Below, in pieces: positions 8,191 through 18,201 of a stretch of DNA of 64,000 bases. A model generated the notes under the pieces. That model made no database searches. It was not told the DNA's origin and was given only the letters and a program-made list of their open reading frames with translations. The position numbers and the translations under genes are program-made. This DNA is from JABDPF01 sp037384065 (GTDB lineage: Bacteria > Pseudomonadota > Gammaproteobacteria > Xanthomonadales > SZUA-36): assembly GCA_037384065.1 (NCBI GenBank), contig JARROJ010000006.1:8827-72826 (forward strand). Reading direction: 5' to 3'. Position 1 is the first letter of the stretch. Each line of letters starts with the position of its first letter.

Positions 8191-9906
8191 TCAGTCGTGC
8201 GATTGCGCGTAGACGACGCGATCTTCCTTGATCGTCTGCAGCACCTCGAGCGTGTCGAGCTTTTCGGGGTCGATCGCCGTCGGGTCGCCCGACAGGATCA
8301 CGAAGTCGGCCAGCTTGCCGGCCTCGATCGAGCCCTTGTCGTCCTCCTCGAAGTGCTGCCAGGCGGGCCAGATCGTCATCGCCTTGAGCGCCGTCATCAC
8401 GTCGACCCGCTGCGCCGGACCGATGATGTCGCCGGAACGCGAGCGGCGGGTAACGGTGGCATCGAGTACACGCATGCTGTCCGGGAACGCGACCGGGGCA
8501 TCGTGGTGGGTGCCGAACATCATGCCGCGCGTGCGCACCCACCCGGTCGGCGAGATGTCGTCGACGTTGACGGGGCCCACGGTGTGGTCGCGGTGCCAGT
8601 CACCCCAGTAAAAGGTATGCATCGGGAACAGTGACGGAAAGATGCCCAGCCGCTGCAGACCGTCGACCTGGTCCTCGCGCAGGAACTGGCCGTGGATCAG
8701 GACCGGCCGGGCTCCGGGGCCGTGCGTTTTCGCCGCCGCAGCGATCGCGGCGATCAGCATGTCGGTCGCGCCCTCGCCGTTGGCGTGGGTGAGGAGTTGG
8801 ATGCCATTGGCGAAGGCCCAGTCGACGGCGTCGACGACCTGTTCCATCGTGGCCGCGGGATAGCCGGCGTAGCCCGGCGGGTAATGGCCGACCGGGTCGT
8901 AGTACGGCCGGTCGCGCAGCGCCGTGAAGCCCTGCGGCGAGCCGTCGATGGTCAGCTTGGCGCCGACCACGCGCACGCGGTTCTCGTACGTTTCGGAGAC
9001 GTTGGCGGCGATGAACTCGCGGTCGACCAGCACGTCCGGGTAGATCGCGATGTCGATGTCGAAACCGCCTTCCGCGCCGACCTTGCGCGCAATCGCCACG
9101 GTGTCCGGCATCGCCCGGCCTTCCTGCGCGGTGGTGTAACCGTAGCGCGCCCAGAGTTGCCCGCCGGCACGGGCAAAGGCCTCGAAGTGCTCCGGGCGCA
9201 AACCCGTGAACAACCCGGCCAGCGCACCGAGAAAGGCGTTCTCCTCGAGCACGCCGTCCGGTTCGCCATTGGCCTGCCGGCGAATGATGCCGCCCGCCGG
9301 ATCCGAGGTCTCGGCGGTCAGCCCGGCCAGTTCGAGCGCTTTCGAGTTCAACGCCCCGAAGTGACCGGACTGGTGGATCGTGATGACCGGAACCACGGTG
9401 GAGACCTGGTCGAGATCGTCACGCGTCGGGTGGCGCAGCTCGGCCAGTTGCGCGGGGTCGTAGCCGAAACCGATGATCATGCCGCCCGGTTTCCCCGCCT
9501 CGGGATTGGCCGCCACCCAGTCGCGCAGCGTTTTCTGGAGGCTGGCGATGTCTCTGACCTCACCGTCCGGCGGCGCCAGCAGGTTGGCGGCCAGCGCCTG
9601 CAGGCCGCCCATGATGACGTGACCGTGGCTGTCGACGAAGCCGGGCAACAGGGCTTGCCCTGCGAGGTCGACCCTGCGCGTCGCGTCGCCACGGTGCGCC
9701 TCGAGATCGGCCAGGGCGCCGACCGCGAGGATGCGACCGTCCTTGACGGCCACGGCCTCTGCACGCGGCGCCGCGTCGTTCATGGTGAGGATCGGACCGC
9801 CGCTGTAGAGCGCATCCGCGGCCTCGGCGGCGAACGCGACGCCGGGCGCCAGGGCAGCGACCAGCAGGGCTGCCACGGAGGTCGTGATTCGATGTGCCGG
9901 GTTCAT
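8191..9906 (-). CDS. Exported amidohydrolase (YtcJ-like, amidohydrolase 3 family)
   Basis: 571 residues: a Sec signal peptide (1-26, ending AFA), a small beta-sandwich, then a TIM barrel with the metal-binding HxH motif in LPGFVDSHGHVIMGG (about 88-102). Further metal-ligand candidates are the histidines in TIHQSGHFGALN, LLTHANGEGAT and LIHGQFLRED, and the aspartate in FGTHHDAPVAFPDS. Relatives hydrolyse N-substituted amides, cyclic amides or similar bonds, and the physiological substrate is rarely known. The signal peptide places it in the periplasm. The gene lies 180 bases past the stop of the oxidoreductase on the same strand; that gap has no gene or clear promoter. Confidence 0.88.
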   Translation of the reverse strand: MNPAHRITTSVAALLVAALAPGVAFAAEAADALYSGGPILTMNDAAPRAEAVAVKDGRILAVGALADLEAHRGDATRRVDLAGQALLPGFVDSHGHVIMGGLQALAANLLAPPDGEVRDIASLQKTLRDWVAANPEAGKPGGMIIGFGYDPAQLAELRHPTRDDLDQVSTVVPVITIHQSGHFGALNSKALELAGLTAETSDPAGGIIRRQANGEPDGVLEENAFLGALAGLFTGLRPEHFEAFARAGGQLWARYGYTTAQEGRAMPDTVAIARKVGAEGGFDIDIAIYPDVLVDREFIAANVSETYENRVRVVGAKLTIDGSPQGFTALRDRPYYDPVGHYPPGYAGYPAATMEQVVDAVDWAFANGIQLLTHANGEGATDMLIAAIAAAAKTHGPGARPVLIHGQFLREDQVDGLQRLGIFPSLFPMHTFYWGDWHRDHTVGPVNVDDISPTGWVRTRGMMFGTHHDAPVAFPDSMRVLDATVTRRSRSGDIIGPAQRVDVMTALKAMTIWPAWQHFEEDDKGSIEAGKLADFVILSGDPTAIDPEKLDTLEVLQTIKEDRVVYAQSHD

Positions 9907-10086
9907 GTCGCTTGCTCTCTCCGTTTGCGCCGACGTCCAGCGCTGCCAGGCGGCAGTTTAAGATGGAATGGCGAAAATTTGAAATTGGGGGTCGTTCAGG
10001 ACCTGAAGGCCCGGGTACAGCGCGCCATCGCAGCAGCGGCCTCAGCCGCGACATGGGGATTTCGGAATCGCCGTTGTGCCGCGGCG

Positions 10087-11709
10087 CTACGCCCGGGCGA
10101 ACATGTCCCGGGCCAGCCGCCAGCCCTTGAGCCCGCCCAGTTGCACCGCCGCCAGCAAGCCCCCGACCATGGCGCCGACCACGCCGCAGCTGACCACGTC
10201 CTGTCCGGCGAGGTACAGGCCCGGGATCTCGGTTTTCGGCCGCAGCCAGTCCTGCGCGAAGCGCTCGGGGTCGTGGTCCAGGCCGTAGATTTCGCCACGC
10301 GGGTAGCGGCAGAACCAGTCGGTCGACAGCGGCGTGGAGAGTTCGTGGAAATCGACCTGGCCACGGAGCTGCGGGAGCTTTTCGTACAGCGCCTCGAGCA
10401 GGCGTTCCGAAATGCGCGCCTTGAGCGCCTCGTAATCGTCGCCGCGCTGCCCCCAGGTCGTGCCGGCCCAGCGCTCGAACCACGCGTAGGGACCCGGCGC
10501 GACGATTTCGATCGTGGCGCGGCCCGGGTGCCGGCGCTCGAAATCCGGGTCTTTCGCCGACGGGAAGGAAATGTAGATCAGCGGCGGGGTCGCCTCGGGA
10601 CCGCTCGCCAACGCGTCCAGCTCGCGCTCGTAGTGCTCGCTGGGGTAAATCCAGAAATTGGTTTTCGGCAGACCCAGTTCCGCGGCGGTCGCCCGCAGCC
10701 CGATGTACAGGCAGACGCTGGCCATCGAGGGACGCACGTGCCGAAGTCGTTCGACGTAGTCTTTTTTCTGCGGCACATCGTCGTCGAGCAGGCGCTCGAA
10801 GGTGTTGAACACCCCGGCGTCACTGATCACCACCGGGGCGTCGATCGAATGGCCGTCCGCCATCGCCACGCCTTCGACGCCCTTGCGGCCGACCCGGATC
10901 CGCTGCACTTCGGCGTAGGTGAACACCTCGCCGCCGGCCGCCCGGATCACCGGGATGATCGTTCGTGCGATCTGCGCGGCGCCGCCCACCGGGTAGTAGC
11001 CGCCGTGCAGGTAGTGCTGGGCGATCAGGCTGTGGATCAGGAAACTCGAGCGCGCCGGCGGCAGGCCGCAATCGCCCCATTGGCCCGTCAGGACGGCGAT
11101 CAGTTTCTGGTCGGCGGTCAGGTCCTCGAGCACCTCGCGGGTAGTGCGGTAGACCGCGGGCGGAATGCGCCGGCCCAGCCAGGCGCCCGCGATCCGTCCC
11201 GTCCAGCGCGGCAGCATTTTCTGCACGGTCGCCAGGCGCGTCGCCTGGCGGGCGCTGCGCATCAGCCCGAAGTAGCGGTCGATGGCGTCTTCCTCGCCCG
11301 GAAACGCCGCGACCAGGGCATCGCGGTAATCCGGCTTTCCGGCGACCAGGTCGTAGTGCGCGTCGCCCAGGAAGATCCGGTCGAAGCGCGCGTCCATCGG
11401 CGCCCACGTAAGAGCCCCGTCGGTCACGTAATCGAACAGGCGGCGCCCGAGCGTGCGCGGACTGCCCATGTCGCCGATGTAGTGGACGCCGACGTCCCAG
11501 TCGTAGCCTTCGCGCTCGTAGGCGTGCGTGAAGCCGCCCGCCGTGTAGTGCTGCTCGAGCACGCAGACCTTGCGTCCCATGCGGGCCAGGCAGGCCGCCG
11601 CGGTCAGGCCGCCGATGCCCGAACCGACGACCAGAACGTCGTACGGATCGGCCAGGCGGTTCGGCCGGTAACGACGCCCGGTGCGAACGCTGTCGCGTTG
11701 TTTGCCCAT
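10087..11709 (-). CDS. FAD-dependent oxidoreductase of the CrtI / retinol-saturase type
   Basis: 540 residues. The N-terminal Rossmann fold carries the dinucleotide-binding motif VLVVGSGIGGLTAAACLARM at about 20-39, followed by LEQHYTAGGFTHAYEREGY, typical of phytoene-desaturase and all-trans-retinol 13,14-reductase relatives. The C-terminal end has the FAD-closing motif GLYLAGQDVVSCGVVGAM. Such enzymes saturate or desaturate polyene or isoprenoid chains. No carotenoid genes are nearby, so the substrate is open. I start at ATG 11709 (MGKQRDS); an alternative ATG 18 bases upstream is possible. Confidence 0.82.
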   Translation of the reverse strand: MGKQRDSVRTGRRYRPNRLADPYDVLVVGSGIGGLTAAACLARMGRKVCVLEQHYTAGGFTHAYEREGYDWDVGVHYIGDMGSPRTLGRRLFDYVTDGALTWAPMDARFDRIFLGDAHYDLVAGKPDYRDALVAAFPGEEDAIDRYFGLMRSARQATRLATVQKMLPRWTGRIAGAWLGRRIPPAVYRTTREVLEDLTADQKLIAVLTGQWGDCGLPPARSSFLIHSLIAQHYLHGGYYPVGGAAQIARTIIPVIRAAGGEVFTYAEVQRIRVGRKGVEGVAMADGHSIDAPVVISDAGVFNTFERLLDDDVPQKKDYVERLRHVRPSMASVCLYIGLRATAAELGLPKTNFWIYPSEHYERELDALASGPEATPPLIYISFPSAKDPDFERRHPGRATIEIVAPGPYAWFERWAGTTWGQRGDDYEALKARISERLLEALYEKLPQLRGQVDFHELSTPLSTDWFCRYPRGEIYGLDHDPERFAQDWLRPKTEIPGLYLAGQDVVSCGVVGAMVGGLLAAVQLGGLKGWRLARDMFARA

Positions 11710-11815
11710 GCGCCGAGGATACTCCATCGCGCCCGACGTGCCACGGTCCGGATTGTCCCGTGACCGGGCCGATTCGCCGAAAGCCGCTGTACATTGGCGC
11801 GCTCGCGGCTAGAAT

Positions 11816-11829
11816 TGAAAGCGTTTACA
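11816..11829 (+). promoter_or_regulatory. LacI/GalR-type operator upstream of the sugar porter
   Basis: TGAAAGCGTTTACA is an imperfect palindrome with a central CG (10 of 14 positions symmetric) that fits the operator pattern of LacI/GalR-family repressors. It lies 49 bases before the sugar-porter ATG, next to a -10-like TAGAAT at 11810-11815, so a bound repressor would block the start of the beta-glucan operon. No LacI-family gene lies in the window. Confidence 0.55.
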
Positions 11830-11877
11830 CCAAGTCACCCATCAACCGGAAATCGGGCTCGCGCGGAGGGCCACCCC

Positions 11878-13443
11878 ATGACACCACAAATTCGATACAC
11901 CATCCGCGTCGCGCTGACCGTCGCACTGGGCGGATTCCTGATGGGCTTCGACGCCTCGGTCATTTCCGGCGTGGTGACGTTCATCGAGCCCGAGTTCCAG
12001 TTGAGCAACATCCAGCTCGGCTGGGCCGTCGCCTCCCTGACCCTGACCGCGACCCTGGCCATGATGGTCTCCGGGCCGCTCAGCGACCGCTTCGGTCGCC
12101 GCACGGTGCTGAAGTGGGCGGCCGTGCTGTTTTCCCTCTCCGCGGTCGCCTCGGCGTTCGCCCCGGACTACCTGACCCTGGTCGCCGCCCGCATGCTCGG
12201 CGGCCTGGGGGTGGGCGCGGCGCTGATCATCGCACCGATGTACATCGCCGAACTCGCCGCGCCCGACGTGCGCGGGCGCATGGTTTCGTTCAACCAGCTC
12301 AACATCGTGATCGGCATCTCCGCGGCTTACTTCAGCAACTACCTGATTCTGAGCCTCGGCCAGTCCGACCTGGCCTGGGCGGAAGCCCTGCGCCTGGCCG
12401 AGTGGAACTGGCGCTGGATGCTCGGCGTGGAGGCCCTGCCGGCCATTTTCTACTTCATCGCGCTGTTCTTCGTGCCCGAGAGCCCGCGCTGGCTGATCAT
12501 GCACGGCCGGGAGGCCGAATCGGTGGACATCCTGGCGCGCGCCACGGGCCCGGAAAAAGCCGCGGAAGCCATCGAAGACGTCAAGGCCATGCTGCGCGCC
12601 GAGGCCAGCGAGGCCCGCGGCACCCTGCGCGAACTGTTCGCACCGGCCATGAAGCTGGTCCTGACCATCGGCATCGTGGTGGCCGTCCTGCAACAGATCA
12701 CCGGCATCAACGCGGTGTTCTTCTACGCGCCGATGATCTTCGAGCAATCCGGGGTCGGCACCGACGCCTCGTTCATGCAGGCGGTGCTGGTCGGCCTGGT
12801 GAACCTGGTCTTCACGGTCCTTGCGATCCTCACCATCGACAAGCTCGGCCGGCGGCCGCTGCTGCTGTTCGGGCTGACGGTGATCGCGGCCTGCATGTTC
12901 CTGCTCGCCTGGGGCTTCGGCTCGGCGACCTACACACTGACCCCCGAGGCCGTGGCCGGATTGCCCCAGGCGATCGACGCCGCCGCCCTGCAGCCGCTGC
13001 TGGGGCAGACCTTCGACAGCGACGTCGCGTTCCGCCAGGCCGTGAGCGCGGTCATCGGCGCCGAGGCGTTCGGCGCTCACCAGTCCGCGCTGGTCAGCGG
13101 CGCCATCAGCATGAACCCGACGCTCATCCTGTTCGGAATCCTCGGTTTCGTCGCCGGCTTCGCGATATCGCTCGGGCCGGTCATGTGGGTCCTGTTCTCC
13201 GAGCTGTTCCCGAACCGGGTGCGCGGCATCGCCATTTCCTTCGTCGGCCTGATCAACTCGGGCGTGAGCTTCCTGGTGCAGCTGGTCTTTCCCTGGGAGC
13301 TGGAAACCCTGGGCAATTCGACCACCTTCCTGCTGTTCGGGAGTTTCGCGGTGGTCGGGCTGGTCATCGTCTTGCGCCTGCTGCCCGAGACCAAGGGTAA
13401 AAGCCTGGAAGAACTCGAAGCGCAGCTGGTCCACAAACCCTGA
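11878..13443 (+). CDS. Sugar:proton symporter, MFS sugar-porter family
   Basis: 521-residue inner-membrane transporter with 12 predicted helices and the full set of sugar-porter signatures: GPLSDRFGRRTVL (loop 2-3), PESPRWLIMHGR (end of N half), QQITGINAVFFYAPMI (helix 7 sugar site), DKLGRRPLL (loop 8-9), PVMWVLFSELFPNRVRG and PETKGKSLEELE at the C-terminus. A roughly 60-residue insertion lies between helices 9 and 10. GGAGGG precedes ATG 11878, which sets the start. It is the first gene of a run with glycoside-active enzymes, so glucose or a short beta-glucan oligosaccharide is the likely cargo. Confidence 0.92.
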   Translation: MTPQIRYTIRVALTVALGGFLMGFDASVISGVVTFIEPEFQLSNIQLGWAVASLTLTATLAMMVSGPLSDRFGRRTVLKWAAVLFSLSAVASAFAPDYLTLVAARMLGGLGVGAALIIAPMYIAELAAPDVRGRMVSFNQLNIVIGISAAYFSNYLILSLGQSDLAWAEALRLAEWNWRWMLGVEALPAIFYFIALFFVPESPRWLIMHGREAESVDILARATGPEKAAEAIEDVKAMLRAEASEARGTLRELFAPAMKLVLTIGIVVAVLQQITGINAVFFYAPMIFEQSGVGTDASFMQAVLVGLVNLVFTVLAILTIDKLGRRPLLLFGLTVIAACMFLLAWGFGSATYTLTPEAVAGLPQAIDAAALQPLLGQTFDSDVAFRQAVSAVIGAEAFGAHQSALVSGAISMNPTLILFGILGFVAGFAISLGPVMWVLFSELFPNRVRGIAISFVGLINSGVSFLVQLVFPWELETLGNSTTFLLFGSFAVVGLVIVLRLLPETKGKSLEELEAQLVHKP

Positions 13444-13456
13444 GGAGTCATTACCC

Positions 13457-14749
13457 ATGAAATCCAGAATCATTCGCGCGCTGGCCGCGGCCGGCCTTGC
13501 GGCAGCCAGCCTCGCAACACCCGCCCTGGCCGAACAGGGCGCCATTCCGGTGGAAATCGTCGAGTCCGACGGGGCGTTCCGGCTGTTGCGCGGGGGCGAG
13601 CCCTACGAGATCCACGGCGCCGGCCTCGAGTTCGCCGACATCGCCGTGTTCGCGTCGCATGGCGGCAACTCGTTCCGGACCTGGCGCACCGATAACGCGG
13701 CCGAACTGCTCGACACGGCCCTGGCGCACGGCGTGACGATCCTGATGTGCATCGAGATCGGACGCGAACGGCACGGATTCGATTACGACGACGAGGCCGC
13801 CGTCGCCGCCCAGCTCGAGTTCGCGCGCCAGGAAGTCCTCAAGTACAAGGACCACCCCGCCCTGCTCGGCTGGATTATCGGCAACGAGCCGAACCTCAAT
13901 TTCCGCAACCCCAAGGTGTTCGACGCGATCAACGACATCTCGAAGATGATCCACGAGGTGGACCCGAACCACCCGACGACGACCGCCCTGGCGGGCATCA
14001 GCGAGGAACTGGCCGAGCTGATCGAGACCCGGGCGCCGGATCTCGATTTCCTCAGCATCCAGATGTACGGCGACATCGTCAACCTGCCGCGCTACGTGCG
14101 CAAGATCGGCCTGAAAGGCCCCTACATGGTCACCGAGTGGGGCGCGATCGGGCACTGGGAGGTCGGCACGACGAAATGGGGCGCGCCGATCGAACAGAAC
14201 AGCTCCGACAAGGCGGCGAACTACCGCAAGAGCTGGAACGTCGCGATCGACTCGGACCCGGATCAGATCATCGGTTCGTACGTCTTCCTCTGGGGCCAGA
14301 AGCAGGAACGCACGCCGACCTGGTACGGCATGCTGCTCGCCGACGGCTCGAAAACCGAAACGATCGACGTCATGCAGAAGATCTGGACCGGTTCGTGGCC
14401 GGAAAACCGCGCGCCGCAGGTCCGTTCCATGCGCCTCGACGGCAAGGACGCCAAGGACAACGTCACCCTGGACGCCGGCGCCGAGTACACCGCCCAGGTT
14501 TCGGCGAGCGATCCCGAGGGTGACGAACTCACCTTCCGCTGGGAGGTCATGCGCGAGAGCCAGGCGACCCAGACCGGTGGTGACAAGGAAGCGATTCCCG
14601 AGACCCTGGACGATGCGATCGTGGCCGTGACGGGCCAGAAGGCGACCGTGCGCGCCCCCGCGGAACCGGGCGCCTACCGGCTCTTCATGTACGTTTACGA
14701 CGGCAACGGCAGCGCCGGGCACGCCAACATTCCATTCCGTGTGCGCTGA
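13457..14749 (+). CDS. Secreted glycoside hydrolase (TIM-barrel, GH2/GH5/GH158-like)
   Basis: 430 residues with a signal peptide (about 1-25, ending PALA). The barrel shows GLEFADIAVFASHGGNSFRTW, the acid/base motif GWIIGNEPN (E about 140) and the nucleophile motif MVTEWGAIGHW (E about 224), the arrangement of clan GH-A. Residues from about 320 form an Ig-like or PKD-like domain (SASDPEGDELTFRWEV). It starts 13 bases after the sugar porter and is followed by the phosphorylase-like gene, so it probably trims beta-glucan outside the cytoplasm. The exact GH family is not certain; a beta-1,3-glucanase activity is inferred from the neighbours. Confidence 0.7.
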   Translation: MKSRIIRALAAAGLAAASLATPALAEQGAIPVEIVESDGAFRLLRGGEPYEIHGAGLEFADIAVFASHGGNSFRTWRTDNAAELLDTALAHGVTILMCIEIGRERHGFDYDDEAAVAAQLEFARQEVLKYKDHPALLGWIIGNEPNLNFRNPKVFDAINDISKMIHEVDPNHPTTTALAGISEELAELIETRAPDLDFLSIQMYGDIVNLPRYVRKIGLKGPYMVTEWGAIGHWEVGTTKWGAPIEQNSSDKAANYRKSWNVAIDSDPDQIIGSYVFLWGQKQERTPTWYGMLLADGSKTETIDVMQKIWTGSWPENRAPQVRSMRLDGKDAKDNVTLDAGAEYTAQVSASDPEGDELTFRWEVMRESQATQTGGDKEAIPETLDDAIVAVTGQKATVRAPAEPGAYRLFMYVYDGNGSAGHANIPFRVR

Positions 14750-14774
14750 GCCCGCCGGGAACGGAGCCTGCTGA

Positions 14775-17700
14775 ATGCGAGACGTTTACCTGGCGAACAC
14801 GCCGGTCAGGGGCCACGATCCGGAGGTGCAGGGCGACATCGTCCGGCGCGACGGGTCGTCCTGGTTCCGGATCGGGCATTACGACCGAATGCCGCCGTTC
14901 TTCATCGCCGTGGTCAGCGGACACGACCACTGGATGTACGTGTCCAGCACCGGCGGACTCACCTGTGGACGCGGCAACCCGGACAACGCGCTGTTCCCGT
15001 ACGAGACCGATGACCGGATTCACGATGCCTGGGCGACCGCCGGCCCGGCCACGTTCCTGCTGGCCGAACGCGGCGGCGAGACCCGCTTGTGGCGGCCGTT
15101 CGACCGGTCGCCCGCGGTCTATCGCCGCGAACGCCACCTGTACAAGAGTCTGACGGGCAACCGCCTCGCGTTCGAAGAGATCAATCACGACCTCGGCCTG
15201 AGCTTCGCCTACGAGTGGTCCACCGGCGACCGCTTCGGGTTCATCCGCACGGCCACCCTGCGCGAGCTCGACGGCCACCCGGTGACGGTCCGTCTGCTGG
15301 ACGGAATCCGCAACCTCCTGCCGTACGGCGTCAGCAGCAGCATGCAGGCCAACCGCAGCACGCTCGTCGACGCCTACCGACAGGCCGAGGTCGAACCCGC
15401 GACGCGCGCCGGTCTGTTCTCGCTCAGCTCGATCCCCACCGACCGGGCCGAGCCCAGCGAGGCGTTGAAAGCGACGGTCGCGTGGAGCACCGGACTGAAA
15501 GAACCCGAAATCCTGCTGTCCCTGGACCAGATCGACGCCTTCTGCCGGGGCGAAGCCGTCACCGCCGAATCGCGCCGGACCGGGCGCCGCGGCGACTACC
15601 TGGTGCATACGACGCTGGAACTCGCAGCCGGCGCGGAGCGGCAATGGCGCCAGGTGGCCGACGTCGCGCTCGGGCCGTCGGCGGTCGTCGCGCTGCTCGA
15701 CGCGGTGTCCGGCGGGATTGCGCCGAGCGACATCGACGACGACATCGAGGCGGGCGCGCGCCGGATCCGGGAACTCGTCGGCCGGGCCGACGGGTTTCAG
15801 CATTCCGCCCGGCCACTCACCGCGGCGCGGCATTTTTCGAACACGCTGTTCAACGTCATGCGCGGTGGCGTCTTCCGTGACGAATACCGTTTCCCGGCCG
15901 ACGACTTTCTGCGTTTCGTCGAACACGGCAACCGACCGCTGACGAAGCGCTTCGAGGCGCTGCTGGCCGGCCTCGGCGACGCGCCGGACCGGGCCCGGCT
16001 GGTCGCCGCCGCGGCGGCGACCGGCGACCCGGACATGGAGCGTCTGGCGCTCGAGTATCTGCCGCTGACCTTCAGTCGGCGCCATGGCGACCCGAGCCGT
16101 CCCTGGAATTATTTCAACATCGACCTTCGGGATGCGGACGGCCGCGACCGGCTCGGCTTTGAGGGCAACTGGCGCGACATTTTCCAGAACTGGGAGGCGC
16201 TGGCCCTCAGTCATCCCGAGTACATCGAGCACTTCATCGCCAAGTTCGTCAACGCGTCGACCCCGGATGGGCACAACCCCTACCGGATTACGCGCAACGG
16301 CATCGACTGGGAGGTGCTCGATCCGGACGACCCCTGGTCGAACATCGGGTACTGGGGCGATCACCAGGTCATCTACCTGCTCGCCCTGCTGGAACTCTCG
16401 CAACGCTACCACCCGGGGGCGCTGGCGGACTGGCTGGAAAAACCCATCTTCGTGTACGCCGATGTGCCCTACCGGATAAAGGGCTACCGCGACCTGCTGC
16501 GCGACCCGCGGGCCTCGGTGCGCTACGACGCGGATTCCGCGACGCGGAGCGCGCGCCGGGTCCGCGAAATCGGCAGCGACGGACGCCTGGTCGTCACCGC
16601 GGACGGTACGATCCACCACGTCACGCTGCTCGAAAAGCTGCTGGTCGTGATCCTGGCGAAGCTGGCCGGACTGGTTCCGGACGGCGGCATCTGGATGAAC
16701 ACGCAACGACCGGAATGGAACGACGCCAACAACGCGCTGGTCGGCTACGGGCTCTCGATGGTCACGCTGTACCAGCTGCGGCGATTCCTCGATTTCCTGG
16801 CGCGACTCATCGAGCGCGACGCCCCGGACGCGTTCGACGTGTCCAGCGAGGTCCGCGACGTTTTCGAGGCCATCGAGTCGCTGTTCGAAGACGGCCCGGT
16901 GGCGCCCGGCGAAGCGGTCGACGATGCCGCGCGAAAGCAGTTCATGGACCGCATGGGCGCCGTGGCCGAAACGTGGCGCGACGCGGTGTACGCGGGTCCC
17001 GGCGGGCGCACCGGGCGCCTCGCTACCGGGCGGCTGCACGCGTTCCTCGAGCGGGCGCGGGCGCTGTTGGACGACAGCATCGAACGCAACCGCCGCAGCG
17101 ACGGCCTGTTCCACTCCTACAACCTGCTGCGGATCGGCGCACAGGGTCATGCCATCGAGCACCTGCAGGAGATGCTCGAAGGCCAGGTCGCCGTGCTTGG
17201 ATGCGGTCTACTGTCGCCCGCAGAAGGCGCCGATCTGCTGGACCGGCTGCGCGCCAGCCGCCTGTACCGTTCCGATCAGAACGGTTACACCCTGTACCCG
17301 GACACGCCGCTGCCCGGCTTCCTGGAAAAGAACGTCATCCCGGCCGACCGGGTCGCGAATAACGCGTTCCTGAGCGCCGAACTCGAATCCGGCCGCACCG
17401 ACATCGTCGAACGCGACGGGCACGGCCGCCTGCACTTCAACGGGCGTTTTCGAAACGCCGCGGAGCTCCGCGCGGCGCTGGAGCAGCGCGACGGGCCCGA
17501 TGACGCGGCCGTCGACGAGACCTGCGCCCTGTTCGAAGACGTGTTCGAGCACCACCGGTTCACCGGCCGTTCCGGATCGATGCACAAGTACGAGGGACTG
17601 GGCTGCATCTACTGGCACATGAACTCGAAACTGCTGCTCGCGGTCGGCGAACTCCTGTCGCGTCACACCGACGACGCCGACAGGGACCGACTGGCCGCGC

Positions 17701-18197
17701 ACTACGGGAACATCCGGGCCGGGCTGGGCGCCGGCAAATCGCCGGCCGACTACGGCGCGTTTCCAACCGACCCGTATTCCCACACCCCGCGCTTCGCCGG
17801 TGTCCAGCAACCCGGCATGACGGGGCAGGTCAAGGAGGACATCATCAGTCGCTTCGGCGAACTCGGCGTTCGCGTCCGCAACGGCGACGTCCGCTTCGAA
17901 CCGGTTTACCTGCAGCGGGCGGAGTTCACGTCGCAGGCGAGCGCTTGGCGCTATGCCGGCGCGCGGGGCGCGTCACGCGAAGACCTGGAACCGGGGACGC
18001 TCGCGTTCCAGTTCTGCGGCGTGCCCATCGTGTACCGGATCGCGGAGGCGACCGGCATCCGGATTTACGGCGCGAACGGCGCCGCGGACGAGCGGACCGG
18101 ACCCGGGCTGGGCCCGGAATGGAGCGCCGCGCTGTTCCGGCGCGACGGCTCCATTCGCAGGATCGAGGTCGCCATCGACGCCCGCCGCCTGCGCTGA
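14775..18197 (+). CDS. Putative beta-glucan oligosaccharide phosphorylase (GH94/GH149/GH161-like)
   Basis: 1140 residues without a signal peptide, so cytoplasmic. The opening (DRMPPFFIAVVSGHDHWMYV) is a beta-sandwich-like domain, followed by an alpha-helical toroid with FEGNWRDIFQNWEAL, SNIGYWGDHQVIYLLALLEL and RPEWNDANNALVGYG. The last resembles the catalytic-aspartate motif of GH94-type inverting phosphorylases, and the length fits GH149/GH161 beta-1,3-glucan phosphorylases. Such enzymes cleave short beta-glucans with phosphate to give glucose 1-phosphate, saving ATP. It ends 4 bases before the convergent GH3 gene. Family assignment is by motif, size and context only. Confidence 0.55.
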   Translation: MRDVYLANTPVRGHDPEVQGDIVRRDGSSWFRIGHYDRMPPFFIAVVSGHDHWMYVSSTGGLTCGRGNPDNALFPYETDDRIHDAWATAGPATFLLAERGGETRLWRPFDRSPAVYRRERHLYKSLTGNRLAFEEINHDLGLSFAYEWSTGDRFGFIRTATLRELDGHPVTVRLLDGIRNLLPYGVSSSMQANRSTLVDAYRQAEVEPATRAGLFSLSSIPTDRAEPSEALKATVAWSTGLKEPEILLSLDQIDAFCRGEAVTAESRRTGRRGDYLVHTTLELAAGAERQWRQVADVALGPSAVVALLDAVSGGIAPSDIDDDIEAGARRIRELVGRADGFQHSARPLTAARHFSNTLFNVMRGGVFRDEYRFPADDFLRFVEHGNRPLTKRFEALLAGLGDAPDRARLVAAAAATGDPDMERLALEYLPLTFSRRHGDPSRPWNYFNIDLRDADGRDRLGFEGNWRDIFQNWEALALSHPEYIEHFIAKFVNASTPDGHNPYRITRNGIDWEVLDPDDPWSNIGYWGDHQVIYLLALLELSQRYHPGALADWLEKPIFVYADVPYRIKGYRDLLRDPRASVRYDADSATRSARRVREIGSDGRLVVTADGTIHHVTLLEKLLVVILAKLAGLVPDGGIWMNTQRPEWNDANNALVGYGLSMVTLYQLRRFLDFLARLIERDAPDAFDVSSEVRDVFEAIESLFEDGPVAPGEAVDDAARKQFMDRMGAVAETWRDAVYAGPGGRTGRLATGRLHAFLERARALLDDSIERNRRSDGLFHSYNLLRIGAQGHAIEHLQEMLEGQVAVLGCGLLSPAEGADLLDRLRASRLYRSDQNGYTLYPDTPLPGFLEKNVIPADRVANNAFLSAELESGRTDIVERDGHGRLHFNGRFRNAAELRAALEQRDGPDDAAVDETCALFEDVFEHHRFTGRSGSMHKYEGLGCIYWHMNSKLLLAVGELLSRHTDDADRDRLAAHYGNIRAGLGAGKSPADYGAFPTDPYSHTPRFAGVQQPGMTGQVKEDIISRFGELGVRVRNGDVRFEPVYLQRAEFTSQASAWRYAGARGASREDLEPGTLAFQFCGVPIVYRIAEATGIRIYGANGAADERTGPGLGPEWSAALFRRDGSIRRIEVAIDARRLR

Positions 18198-18201
18198 GGC
18201 C

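Noticed and set aside
8692..11763. 1023-codon plus-strand open frame opposite the amidohydrolase and oxidoreductase
   Set aside because: It spans two real opposite-strand genes and their intergenic gap; the translation is low-complexity Arg/Val/Gln-rich. GC-driven shadow.
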